DNA of 37,128 bases from Clostridia bacterium (lineage in GTDB: Bacteria > Bacillota > Clostridia > DUPQ01), in contig JAUUZE010000004.1 of NCBI GenBank assembly GCA_030590175.1, positions 1-37,128 on the forward strand. Reading direction: 5' to 3'. Every line of letters starts with the position of its first letter. Positions within the stretch are counted from its first letter, which is position 1. The notes under the pieces were generated by a model. That model had not been told where the DNA came from and ran no database searches. It worked only from the letters and a program-made list of their open reading frames with translations. This document shows positions 26,468 through 35,307 of the stretch, one piece after another. The translations under genes and the position numbers were made by a program.

Positions 26468-27540
26468 CTTAAAGAATAATAAACCAAACCTGATCCATCT
26501 TTTTTAATCATATAAATATCATATCCATCTGTAAAATAAATTCTATCTCCAATAATATAAATTCCCTTAGAAAGGTATTCACTACTTTCATAAATGATTG
26601 TTTCATTAGTTCCATCAAGACTAAATGATTTAATATAATTTTCTGTTTGTAAATACAATAAATCATCAGAAATATTTAAAGAGTATGAATAATCACTTAA
26701 CTCAACTGCAATATCAACTATTGTTCCATCATTTAGTGATAAACGATGAATACTCCTATCATAGCTATTTTCTTGTACATAATATACATAACCACCATGA
26801 ACTAGGTAGTTATGTGAATAAAATGGAAATATCACTGTAGTTTCTTCGTTAGTAGATAAATTATACTTAACTAATCCTGGAGCTGTTCCTGCATCTGTAG
26901 CAAAAAAGTATAAATCAACCCCATCTGTAGTAAAATCATGGGCCCTATAATTAGTTATTATAACCTCTTCTTTATTAGTCAAATCAAAAGAATAAATTGG
27001 TCCTTGAACAAATTCTTTAGTAAAATACAATTTATCATTAACAAATAAGTAATAATATACAGTACTATCCATTACTTTTATAGGATCTTTTTCAAAATCA
27101 TAAGTATACAAGTGATATTCACCAACCAAAGAGTCATATAACATGAAATACAATATACCATTGTAATACTGTAATCCTTCAGCTTGATATTCAAAGCCTT
27201 CAAATACAACAGGTTCCATTTCAATTTCATTACCATGTTGTAACAAAGTCATATAATTTACAAAAGTAACATACTCCCCTGTATAAGCAATGTGAAGCCC
27301 ATAATGACTACTTGAAAAATGATGATTTCCAATACTATCACCGTTGTTGGATAGCACTACTTTTTCTAGGACTGGTACTAAAGCTGTTGGTTCTGGAGTT
27401 AAAGTTGTTTCTTTAGTAGTCTGATTACTTTCCACTGGTACTTTTGTAGCACTAACATCATTAGTTGTAGGACTACAAGCTGTAACAAATAGTAATAAAA
27501 AAATTATCAGAAGGAGAATTGCTTTATTATATATTTTCAT
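26464..27540 (-). CDS. Lipoprotein with DUF5050-like beta-propeller repeats
   Basis: Signal peptide and lipobox LLFVTACSPT; repeated YFxxG/D...LY/VYF units (LQYYNGILYFMLYD, VNDKLYFTKE, HGGYVYYVQEN, IGDRIYFTDGYDIYMIKKDGS). Confidence 0.7.
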   Translation of the reverse strand: MKIYNKAILLLIIFLLLFVTACSPTTNDVSATKVPVESNQTTKETTLTPEPTALVPVLEKVVLSNNGDSIGNHHFSSSHYGLHIAYTGEYVTFVNYMTLLQHGNEIEMEPVVFEGFEYQAEGLQYYNGILYFMLYDSLVGEYHLYTYDFEKDPIKVMDSTVYYYLFVNDKLYFTKEFVQGPIYSFDLTNKEEVIITNYRAHDFTTDGVDLYFFATDAGTAPGLVKYNLSTNEETTVIFPFYSHNYLVHGGYVYYVQENSYDRSIHRLSLNDGTIVDIAVELSDYSYSLNISDDLLYLQTENYIKSFSLDGTNETIIYESSEYLSKGIYIIGDRIYFTDGYDIYMIKKDGSGLVYYSLS

Positions 27541-27644
27541 TTTATACCTCTTTCAAACATATTTTACCATACTTTAATAAAAAAATTTCAATTTATTTGT
27601 ATAATAAATAGTCATAATATGTCAGTATAATTCTTTCAAATATT

Positions 27645-27672
27645 TTGACTTCGTCTAAAAATGGTATACAAT
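27645..27672 (+). promoter_or_regulatory. Putative promoter of OsmC-family gene
   Basis: TTGACT - 16 nt - TACAAT upstream of RBS GAGAGGTG and ATG 27700. Confidence 0.55.
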
Positions 27673-27699
27673 ATTATTAATAAATTGAGAGGTGATTAT

Positions 27700-28098
27700 A
27701 TGAGTAAAAGTACAATAAAGTTTGATTATGAAAATCGTTTTTATGGAATAATGCATGCACCAAATACAGAAGTGATTATTGGAAGTCATGAAGGACAAGT
27801 GGCTCCCTATGATATGTTGTACGGGGCTTTATCATCTTGTTTATATGCAACTTTTCTATCAATTATAAATAAAATGAAATTGTCATTTGATAGTTCTAAA
27901 ATGTCAATTACTAGTGAAAAAAGAGAAACCATTCCCACAACCTTAAAAAAAGTTGATATTGTTTTTACTATAAAGAATGCTGATAATGAAAAAAAAGTTC
28001 ACAAAGCTTTTTCTTATGCAACCCAGTATTGTTCTATTTATCAAACCTTGTCCCATGTTGCCGAAATGAACTATGAAATAGTCTTTGATAATGATTGA
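27700..28098 (+). CDS. OsmC/Ohr family protein
   Basis: MSKSTIKFDYENRFYGIM..., YDMLYGALSSCLYATFLSI and ATQYCSIYQTL (two Cys positions); upstream ORF extension to 27661 overlaps the promoter. Confidence 0.8.
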   Translation: MSKSTIKFDYENRFYGIMHAPNTEVIIGSHEGQVAPYDMLYGALSSCLYATFLSIINKMKLSFDSSKMSITSEKRETIPTTLKKVDIVFTIKNADNEKKVHKAFSYATQYCSIYQTLSHVAEMNYEIVFDND

Positions 28099-28179
28099 TA
28101 ATTAATATTAAATTTTTATTCTTGTTTATATATTTCACATATCTAGGTAAGCACTTATCAAGATAAATACTTTTTACTT

Positions 28180-29709
28180 TTATTTGCAAAATTCAAAAGC
28201 ATATAAATCACAATGAAACATCTCAAAAAATAAAATTATTTCGCTATTTTGTAATGAACTCACATCAGATGAATCATTCCAAGTAACTATCTTGTTAATA
28301 TCATTTGTAGTATGAATCATGTCACAGTCACTTATTGTGAAGCCAGGAATTGGTTTGTTATGCTCATCTCTTATTTCTATTTTCATAAATCCTGTGGCTG
28401 ATGTATCTACATTTATTAATAATTGATTGCCAATAAATTTAAGTATTGGTGTTTTTATTGAACCATACTGATAACCAGTACTGGCTGACACAAATCCATC
28501 CCGTCTCATAACCAATCGACTAATAGCAGTAACATTATTTGTTGGTGTAAGGTTTACTTGATCTAATATTGCGTTTTCTCTTATTTCATGTTGATCTCCT
28601 CTACCATAACCATGGATTATATCGCTACCCATATAGTAAAGATACATATTATTTCCAACACCTGGAACAATCCCATGAACCATGTATTGTGCATAAGCAT
28701 CAAACTCATGTTTCTCTCCTAATCTTATAAATGGTTCTTTTTCGTAAAATTCCCAATCGATTCCATCTCTACTTGTCGCAAAAAAAGTATCAATTGGTCC
28801 TGCATTCATTGGTTTGTTTTCACTAAATTTATTAATAAAGCGATTATATTTAAAATACATTCCAGGAAACATTACATAAGTCTCTGCAGCAAAAGGATAT
28901 TTGTTAACACAATTTGTATAATAATCAACAACAGGTACTTCTTTATTGGCTTCTTCTACATAAAACATGGGGTCTTTTTCATCTGGCTTTACAACAACCT
29001 TCATATCCTCTACTTCACAAAATTCATCTAATGAGCTACTTTCACCCCTTGCAATCGTTCTAATTTGTCCACCAATTTCATAATTTCTTCTAACAAATGT
29101 TACGTATTTATTTATTGTCTCATCAAAAAATATAATATTCTGCGAATCAAGATGGAACCCCTTAATAACATCACCCTCAACCTTTTCAAATCGCTTATCG
29201 TCTAATACTTTTTCTTTTTCAAATTCAAAATGAACTCCATCACTAGAACAATAAAGTCCCATAGGTCGCTTAAGCCCATGCCTTGCTAATAGTTTATATT
29301 TATTCTTTTGATCATTAGGGTCAATAAACACCATGCAACCACCATCACCTAACCCACCTTTTACACCACCGGCACCAAAACCAATAATAATATTATTATC
29401 TTGCTCATGATAGTGTGATGCTAAACCAAGTGAAGGTTTAATAAAATTAATACCATCAGTCGAGGTAGCTAAACAAACGAAAGCATAAACGCCATCTTCT
29501 TTATATAATGTTTCACCATAATAAAGTTTATAAATTCCTTCATCAAATATTATGGAATTATATCCACCAATTCGATGATGTGGAGACTTATCCTTTTTTA
29601 TGATTAATTCTCCTGTTTTCATTGGTTGATGTACAACTAGTTTAATATTTTCTTTAGAGTGAATAAACTTATTGTCTATAAACAATTGTCTGTTTGAATA
29701 AATATTCAT
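28180..29709 (-). CDS. Five-bladed beta-propeller glycosidase-like protein (GH32/GH43/GH130-type fold), cytosolic
   Basis: RQLFIDNKFI start, SIIFDEGIYKLYYGE, SSDGVHFE, ATSRDGIDWEFYEKEPFI, YMGSDIIHGYG repeats; no signal peptide. Confidence 0.55.
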   Translation of the reverse strand: MNIYSNRQLFIDNKFIHSKENIKLVVHQPMKTGELIIKKDKSPHHRIGGYNSIIFDEGIYKLYYGETLYKEDGVYAFVCLATSTDGINFIKPSLGLASHYHEQDNNIIIGFGAGGVKGGLGDGGCMVFIDPNDQKNKYKLLARHGLKRPMGLYCSSDGVHFEFEKEKVLDDKRFEKVEGDVIKGFHLDSQNIIFFDETINKYVTFVRRNYEIGGQIRTIARGESSSLDEFCEVEDMKVVVKPDEKDPMFYVEEANKEVPVVDYYTNCVNKYPFAAETYVMFPGMYFKYNRFINKFSENKPMNAGPIDTFFATSRDGIDWEFYEKEPFIRLGEKHEFDAYAQYMVHGIVPGVGNNMYLYYMGSDIIHGYGRGDQHEIRENAILDQVNLTPTNNVTAISRLVMRRDGFVSASTGYQYGSIKTPILKFIGNQLLINVDTSATGFMKIEIRDEHNKPIPGFTISDCDMIHTTNDINKIVTWNDSSDVSSLQNSEIILFFEMFHCDLYAFEFCK

Positions 29710-29766
29710 GTTTTCTTCCTTTCATGAATTCTATGGTCATCAATTATTTTATTCTTTTTGTATAAT

Positions 29767-29991
29767 TTATTGATCTTCATCTGGAATGGTTTCCCACATG
29801 GTAAAGTTTTTATTCCCAAATAATTTTATCCCCTGATAAGTTGCAACTCCAATTGCAAGAAGCGTCCATAAGATTCTATATATTTTAAGTAAAGGTATGA
29901 GAATTACACCACCAATTAAAACTAAAACAACTCCAAGTACAAACCAAATTGCTGTTTGAAATTTATCTGCTTTTTTTCTTTCTTTCTCCAT
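29767..29991 (-). CDS. Small two-TM membrane protein
   Basis: 74 aa with two hydrophobic stretches FQTAIWFVLGVVLVLIGGVILIPLL and IYRILWTLLAIGVATYQGI. Confidence 0.5.
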   Translation of the reverse strand: MEKERKKADKFQTAIWFVLGVVLVLIGGVILIPLLKIYRILWTLLAIGVATYQGIKLFGNKNFTMWETIPDEDQ

Positions 29992-30074
29992 TTTACCCCT
30001 CTTAACTACTCAATTATTATTATACAAAAAACATTAAGTTATGACTAGATAAAATACGAAAAAAAATAAAAAAC

Positions 30075-31121
30075 TTACTCTAAAGCAGTTAGAATCAGTG
30101 CATAATATTTTTCTGCTTCAATATAATCTGGAACACTATTTCCAGTTCCAAGAGCATAACCACCAAAATTTGCTGTCATTGCCAAAAGTTGTCTGGCTCT
30201 TTGTTGTATTTCTTGGCAGGTATGTGTACAAATATAGTGAAGATCAATCCCACCTAGAATTGCAATTTTATTTCCATATTTCTCAATTACTTGTTCAATT
30301 GGTAAGATATTATCTTCAAAGGAATGCTTTGCATCAAATGCCATATCTTCAATTACATCATCCATAACATTTTTAAGTTGTCCACAAGAATGGAGAATTG
30401 CTTTTTTCCCGTGTGAATGAATTAGCTTAACTATTTTTTTTTGCCATGGAAAAATTAATTGCCTCATCCATTTTTCATTAATCATAGTTTGTGTGTTAAA
30501 ACCCCAGTCGTCATTAACAATAGCCGCTCCAATCAAATCGTTTCCCATTACATTTTCATAAAATTTATATAAAGTATCTCCAATTTTATCAACAACTTTT
30601 TTCACAAAATCGAAATTATCAAAAAGCAATAAACACATGTTATCATATCCAAGTAATTGAGTTGTATTTTCTAATAACCCCCCAGGACTGTATATAATTG
30701 CTTTCATACCTTTAGGAATCGATTCTTTCATATTATCAATATATGAATAATCATAACCATTTGCATCAGGCCATTTATAACATGCAAAATCTTCTTCATT
30801 TTTTATAATAGCAGTTTCATTTAATGATATACTTTTTAATGTATTATGTTCATTTGAAGAAAAAACAAAACCCTCTGGATAACTAAGAGTAAAATAATCA
30901 AAACCTGCCTGTCGGTAGGCCATCATTTTAATAATATTACTTTTTAAAAAAGATTTTCCTTTTAGCACCTGCCCACTAAGTTGCTCATACATCTTATCAT
31001 GAAGAAAAAACTCAAACAAAGTCGGTCTATCTGGTATTTTATTACCTAAGATTTTTTCAATATTTTTAAAATTTGGTTGTCTATTATGGGTAATAGACAC
31101 TAACTTATTATAATACATCAT
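30075..31121 (-). CDS. URO-D/MtaA superfamily protein, non-HemE
   Basis: GGLLENTTQLLGYDNMCLLLFDN, HGKKAILHSCGQLKNVMDDVIE (HxCG), ILGGIDLHYICTHTCQEI. Confidence 0.75.
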   Translation of the reverse strand: MMYYNKLVSITHNRQPNFKNIEKILGNKIPDRPTLFEFFLHDKMYEQLSGQVLKGKSFLKSNIIKMMAYRQAGFDYFTLSYPEGFVFSSNEHNTLKSISLNETAIIKNEEDFACYKWPDANGYDYSYIDNMKESIPKGMKAIIYSPGGLLENTTQLLGYDNMCLLLFDNFDFVKKVVDKIGDTLYKFYENVMGNDLIGAAIVNDDWGFNTQTMINEKWMRQLIFPWQKKIVKLIHSHGKKAILHSCGQLKNVMDDVIEDMAFDAKHSFEDNILPIEQVIEKYGNKIAILGGIDLHYICTHTCQEIQQRARQLLAMTANFGGYALGTGNSVPDYIEAEKYYALILTALE

Positions 31122-31128
31122 ATTTATA

Positions 31129-33957
31129 TTACTCTGATAATACTTGTTTGACGAATGTATCTACTAATGCTCCATCAAACTGTGTGCCTTTGTTTTTAAT
31201 TAATTCTTCAATAGCTTCTTCTTTAGATATAGGTTCCTTATAACTCCTAAGACTTGTCATAGCATCATAGGCATCAGCAATAGCAATAATTCTTGACTGC
31301 AGTGGGCTTTCATCTTGGAATAATCCTCTTGGATATCCTTTTCCATCCCATCTCTCATGATGGTATAACACATAATTAGCCATTTCTGACATTTCGTTAA
31401 CAGTGCTTAAAATCCTATATCCTATATCCGGGTGTTTTTTTATTTCTACAAATTCTTTTTCTGTTAATTTTCCTTTTTTATTAAGGATATTTTCATCAAT
31501 AGCTATTTTACCAATATCATGTAATAATCCAACTGACTTAAGTTCATATACAATATTTTCGTTTAAATTTAATGCTTTTGCCAGTTTTTCACAATATTCA
31601 GAAACTCTTCTTGAATGCGCTTCTTCTCGTTTGTTCTTTTCATATAAGGTATTAATTATAGCATTAATAGTGTTTCCCCTCATACTAGGACTATCGAAAA
31701 GCTTTTTCTTGTACATCCGATCTTCAGCCATTTTAAAAATAGTACTCATTTCTACATTAACATCGTACTTAGTTTCCCATCCAAAAGAAACAGAAACATC
31801 TATAGAACCTAACTTCTCATTTTTGGCTAACTTATTAATCCTTTTTACTACTGTCTCTGCCTGAAATTCATCAGTTTTTGGTAATAGTAAGGCAAATTCA
31901 TCACCGCCTAGTCTAGCTACTATATCATCTTCACGACAACCCTTCATAATAGCATCAGCTGCTTTAACTAATAATTCATCTCCATATTCATGTCCAAAAG
32001 AATCGTTAATCAATTTAAGTCCATTCACATCACCCATTACAACTGTAATAGGTAAATTCCTTTTTACATCAAGTCGCTTTGACTCTTCGGTAAAAAACCA
32101 ACGATTATAGAGTTTTGTTAACTGATCATGATAACTTAAATATTCTAATTTCTCCTGTAATAGTCTTCTCTCACTAACATCCCTCATTGCTGCATGAATC
32201 AATTTGTGATTATCATACTCGATAATTGTTAACATTGCTTCAACTGGAAATATAACTCCATTACTTTTTTGATGGTAAAATTCAAATCGGTTTTTCTCTA
32301 ATGATTCTATATTTGAAAAATATTTTTCAATATATTTTTTTGATGATATTCCATCTGGTTGTTTTTCAGGACAGAATTCCCATAAATTTTTTCCAATAAT
32401 ATCTTTTTTTAGTGGATAGCCAAACAATTCTAATGTTGCTTTATTACAATTAATTATTTTCTTGTCTTCAATAACAATAATAGCATCTGATGTTCCATCG
32501 AAAAGTACTCTTAGACTCTCTTTTTGCTGATTTAATTCTTTCTCTTGATTTATACGGTCTGTAATATTTCTAGAAATCGCAATAACTTCATTTTCAGAGA
32601 GTCTTGAATACCTCATTTCATAATATTTAATTTCTTCATTAACCACTAAATGATATTGCTGTTCAATTATTGTCTTCGTAGAAAAAGCTAGTGAAATATT
32701 TTTTAGTGCTTCTTCATACATTTTTTTTGGAATAAATTCTTGCATTGATTTTCCAAGTAATTGCTTTTTTTTATACAATGCTTTTTTATTATTATAATTA
32801 TAAATATCAATAATTTTACAGTTTTCATCAAAAACAAAAATAATATCAGGTATAGCATCAACAATAGCTGTAGATTTTTGTTTCTCTTTTACCAGCTGTT
32901 CAAAAAGACTATTGCTTTTATCAATAAGGTAGTTAATTGACTGTATAATTTGATTTAATGGGTTTTTAAAATCCTCTTTCAGACGCTCCTCAATATTATC
33001 TTCAATATTGATAGTTGTAATATTCTTTGATAATGATTCAATAGGTTTTAATAAGGTTCTTCTAGTTATTAATAATAACGCAAAAAGTATTAAAATTGCT
33101 AATATTAGAATTGTATAAAAGATTCTTATTAATTGAGATTGATTCAGGGTATAAGCTTCATCTGTAATAAAAGTGGCTACTATCCAGTTTGTCCCTTCGA
33201 TTGGTTCATATGCGAGGTAGCCATGGATTCCATCAATGGTTAAATGCTTAATAGATGATGTATTAGTTATACAAATTGTTTGAATTTCTGTAGAAATATC
33301 AGTAACATTTTTAATACTGATAATATTATCCATATAAATATCTGGGTAAAATAACACATTACATTTACCGTCTATTAAAAACGAAATTCCACTGGATTCT
33401 TCATTAGTTATATTTAGTAATTCTGCAAGTTCTGCTATCTTAACATCTCCACCAACAACACCCACTAGCTGATTATCAATATATACAGCTTTTGCAATTG
33501 TAATAATAATATGATCTCCAGAAGCATTTAAAAATGCTTCTGTAATAATACCTTTTTCATTTATTGTGGCTTCTTGATACCAAGGTCTAACTCGCAAATC
33601 AAATTTTTCAGGAGGAATCCAACCACTTGAATTAATCATTACATTATTAATAGTAACATAATAAATTGATGAAAAAAATTTATTGTTATCAGTTAATAAT
33701 GATAAATATTGAAGAACTTCTTCTTCGCTATTATTAGCTAATGTTAAATATGTAGCAGTATCACTAATAACCTGTTCTAAACTTGATAATTCGTTTTGAA
33801 TAGATTCACTTAATATTTTATTAGTCTGTTTAATTTTATTTTCTGAGATATTGATTATGATATTATTCGCATAATTCTGTTGAATAAAAAGGCTTAGTCC
33901 TATAAGTATTACTATAAATAGCCCAAATAAGTAAAATTCAAGTTTTAACCTTTTCAA
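31129..33957 (-). CDS. Membrane sensor: dCache-like extracytoplasmic domain, PAS domains, GGDEF and HD-GYP
   Basis: TM at the N-terminus and about aa 275; Cache-like VRPWYQEA...GVVGGDVKI; two PAS-like units; intact LGGDEFALLL; HD-GYP motifs LLHDIGK and HHERWDGKGYPRGL. Confidence 0.9.
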   Translation of the reverse strand: MKRLKLEFYLFGLFIVILIGLSLFIQQNYANNIIINISENKIKQTNKILSESIQNELSSLEQVISDTATYLTLANNSEEEVLQYLSLLTDNNKFFSSIYYVTINNVMINSSGWIPPEKFDLRVRPWYQEATINEKGIITEAFLNASGDHIIITIAKAVYIDNQLVGVVGGDVKIAELAELLNITNEESSGISFLIDGKCNVLFYPDIYMDNIISIKNVTDISTEIQTICITNTSSIKHLTIDGIHGYLAYEPIEGTNWIVATFITDEAYTLNQSQLIRIFYTILILAILILFALLLITRRTLLKPIESLSKNITTINIEDNIEERLKEDFKNPLNQIIQSINYLIDKSNSLFEQLVKEKQKSTAIVDAIPDIIFVFDENCKIIDIYNYNNKKALYKKKQLLGKSMQEFIPKKMYEEALKNISLAFSTKTIIEQQYHLVVNEEIKYYEMRYSRLSENEVIAISRNITDRINQEKELNQQKESLRVLFDGTSDAIIVIEDKKIINCNKATLELFGYPLKKDIIGKNLWEFCPEKQPDGISSKKYIEKYFSNIESLEKNRFEFYHQKSNGVIFPVEAMLTIIEYDNHKLIHAAMRDVSERRLLQEKLEYLSYHDQLTKLYNRWFFTEESKRLDVKRNLPITVVMGDVNGLKLINDSFGHEYGDELLVKAADAIMKGCREDDIVARLGGDEFALLLPKTDEFQAETVVKRINKLAKNEKLGSIDVSVSFGWETKYDVNVEMSTIFKMAEDRMYKKKLFDSPSMRGNTINAIINTLYEKNKREEAHSRRVSEYCEKLAKALNLNENIVYELKSVGLLHDIGKIAIDENILNKKGKLTEKEFVEIKKHPDIGYRILSTVNEMSEMANYVLYHHERWDGKGYPRGLFQDESPLQSRIIAIADAYDAMTSLRSYKEPISKEEAIEELIKNKGTQFDGALVDTFVKQVLSE

Positions 33958-34116
33958 TGTATAACTCCTAGCTAGTATTTAAGTATTTTCCAATGGTTAT
34001 TATATCATTAAATGTCAACCTATTCCATTTAAAATGACATATGTTATTTTTTTTATTTCAAACGCCTACTTATCTATTTTTTTCTTGTTATAATAATAGT
34101 GTAAGGAGAAATTTTT

Positions 34117-35271
34117 ATGATTTATACATCAAAAAGAAGACATCTAGCAATTCTAAATGGAGAAGTCCCAGATCGAATTCCAATTGCACCAAGAATTTGG
34201 GCTTATCTCTTAGAACAGAAAAAAACCCACTTACAGTTTAAGCAATTATATGATTATGATCCTATCATTTGGGGGAAATCAGGATTCCCATTTCATTTTG
34301 ATGATAATGTGGAATACTTATTAACTCATAAAAATGAAAAAGCAAAAAGAAATCTTAAAAAAACAATTTCTGAAGTATATCGAGATAATGACAAAAAGAA
34401 ATATGTAACTTTAAATGTTGATACACCCGCTGGAAGGTTGACGCAAATTAAAGCATATCCAGATCCTAATGATCTTTCATATGGTATAAAACCTAATCCT
34501 CATATAATTGAACCTCTTATAAAAGATAGAAACGATTTGGCAAAAATTAAATACTTAATGATTCAATCCCCTTACTTTCCAGAACCATTATTTAAGAAAT
34601 CTGAAAAGCTAGCTGGCGAAGATGGAATCGTTCATACCGTAATTACAAGTGGAGTAGATGATATGGTCGTCAATTCTCTAGGACTTGAAAATTGCCTTAT
34701 GCTTTATTACGATGATAAAGATTTTTTTGTTGATGTAATTGATACTTTTCATCAATATTATAAAAAACTATTAAAACACACCTTAGAACAAGGTGCATCC
34801 ATAATCTTTGAATCTTGGTATAACGCTAGTTTGAGTACTGGTTGGTCGCCTGATATGTATAGGGAGTTATTTTTAGGAAGAATTATTGAAGATATTAATC
34901 TAACTCATGAGTATGATGCTTTTTTCCATTTTTATGATGATGGGAAATTCATGCCATTGGCAAAAGATTTTGCCAATTCTGGAATGGATATGATAACAAC
35001 TTTAACCCCTCCTCCTTCTGGTGATACAAATGCTAAAGAAATTAAAAAAATTATGCATGGTAAAACTGTTATGAGTGGGTATGTTGATACAATAAAAATC
35101 AGATATGGTACACCTGAGGAAATTACAGCACAAACAAAGAAAGCGTGTGAAATATTAGGAAAAGATGGTTATTTTATATTAGGAACATCTGACTCTATCA
35201 GAGATGGTAGCCCTAAAGAAAATGTTGATGCTTACTTTAATGCTGCACTTACCTATGGTAAATATAAATAG
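34117..35271 (+). CDS. URO-D superfamily protein, non-HemE, lacking HxC
   Basis: RRHLAILNGEVPDRIPIAPRIWAYL start, GLENCLMLYYDDKDF, FESWYNASLSTGWSPDMYRELF, HFYDDGKFMPLAKDFANSGMDMITTLTPPPSGD. Confidence 0.7.
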   Translation: MIYTSKRRHLAILNGEVPDRIPIAPRIWAYLLEQKKTHLQFKQLYDYDPIIWGKSGFPFHFDDNVEYLLTHKNEKAKRNLKKTISEVYRDNDKKKYVTLNVDTPAGRLTQIKAYPDPNDLSYGIKPNPHIIEPLIKDRNDLAKIKYLMIQSPYFPEPLFKKSEKLAGEDGIVHTVITSGVDDMVVNSLGLENCLMLYYDDKDFFVDVIDTFHQYYKKLLKHTLEQGASIIFESWYNASLSTGWSPDMYRELFLGRIIEDINLTHEYDAFFHFYDDGKFMPLAKDFANSGMDMITTLTPPPSGDTNAKEIKKIMHGKTVMSGYVDTIKIRYGTPEEITAQTKKACEILGKDGYFILGTSDSIRDGSPKENVDAYFNAALTYGKYK

Positions 35272-35307
35272 AAGCTTGTTAATCAGTAACAGATTAGGTG
35301 TAAAAAT

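Noticed and set aside
28150-28175. AAGCACTTATC/GATAAATACTT near-palindrome between OsmC and the propeller gene as a terminator
   Set aside because: Plus-strand stem has two C-A mismatches; minus-strand stem pairs via G-U but lacks a T tract. Ambiguous, so not called.
31403-31864. 153-aa plus-strand ORF antisense to the GGDEF/HD-GYP gene
   Set aside because: Lies across the GGDEF and HD-GYP coding region; no domain match.
34041-34241. 66-aa plus-strand ORF overlapping the start of the URO-D gene
   Set aside because: Alternative frame over the promoter and 5' end of the 34117 CDS; no RBS.
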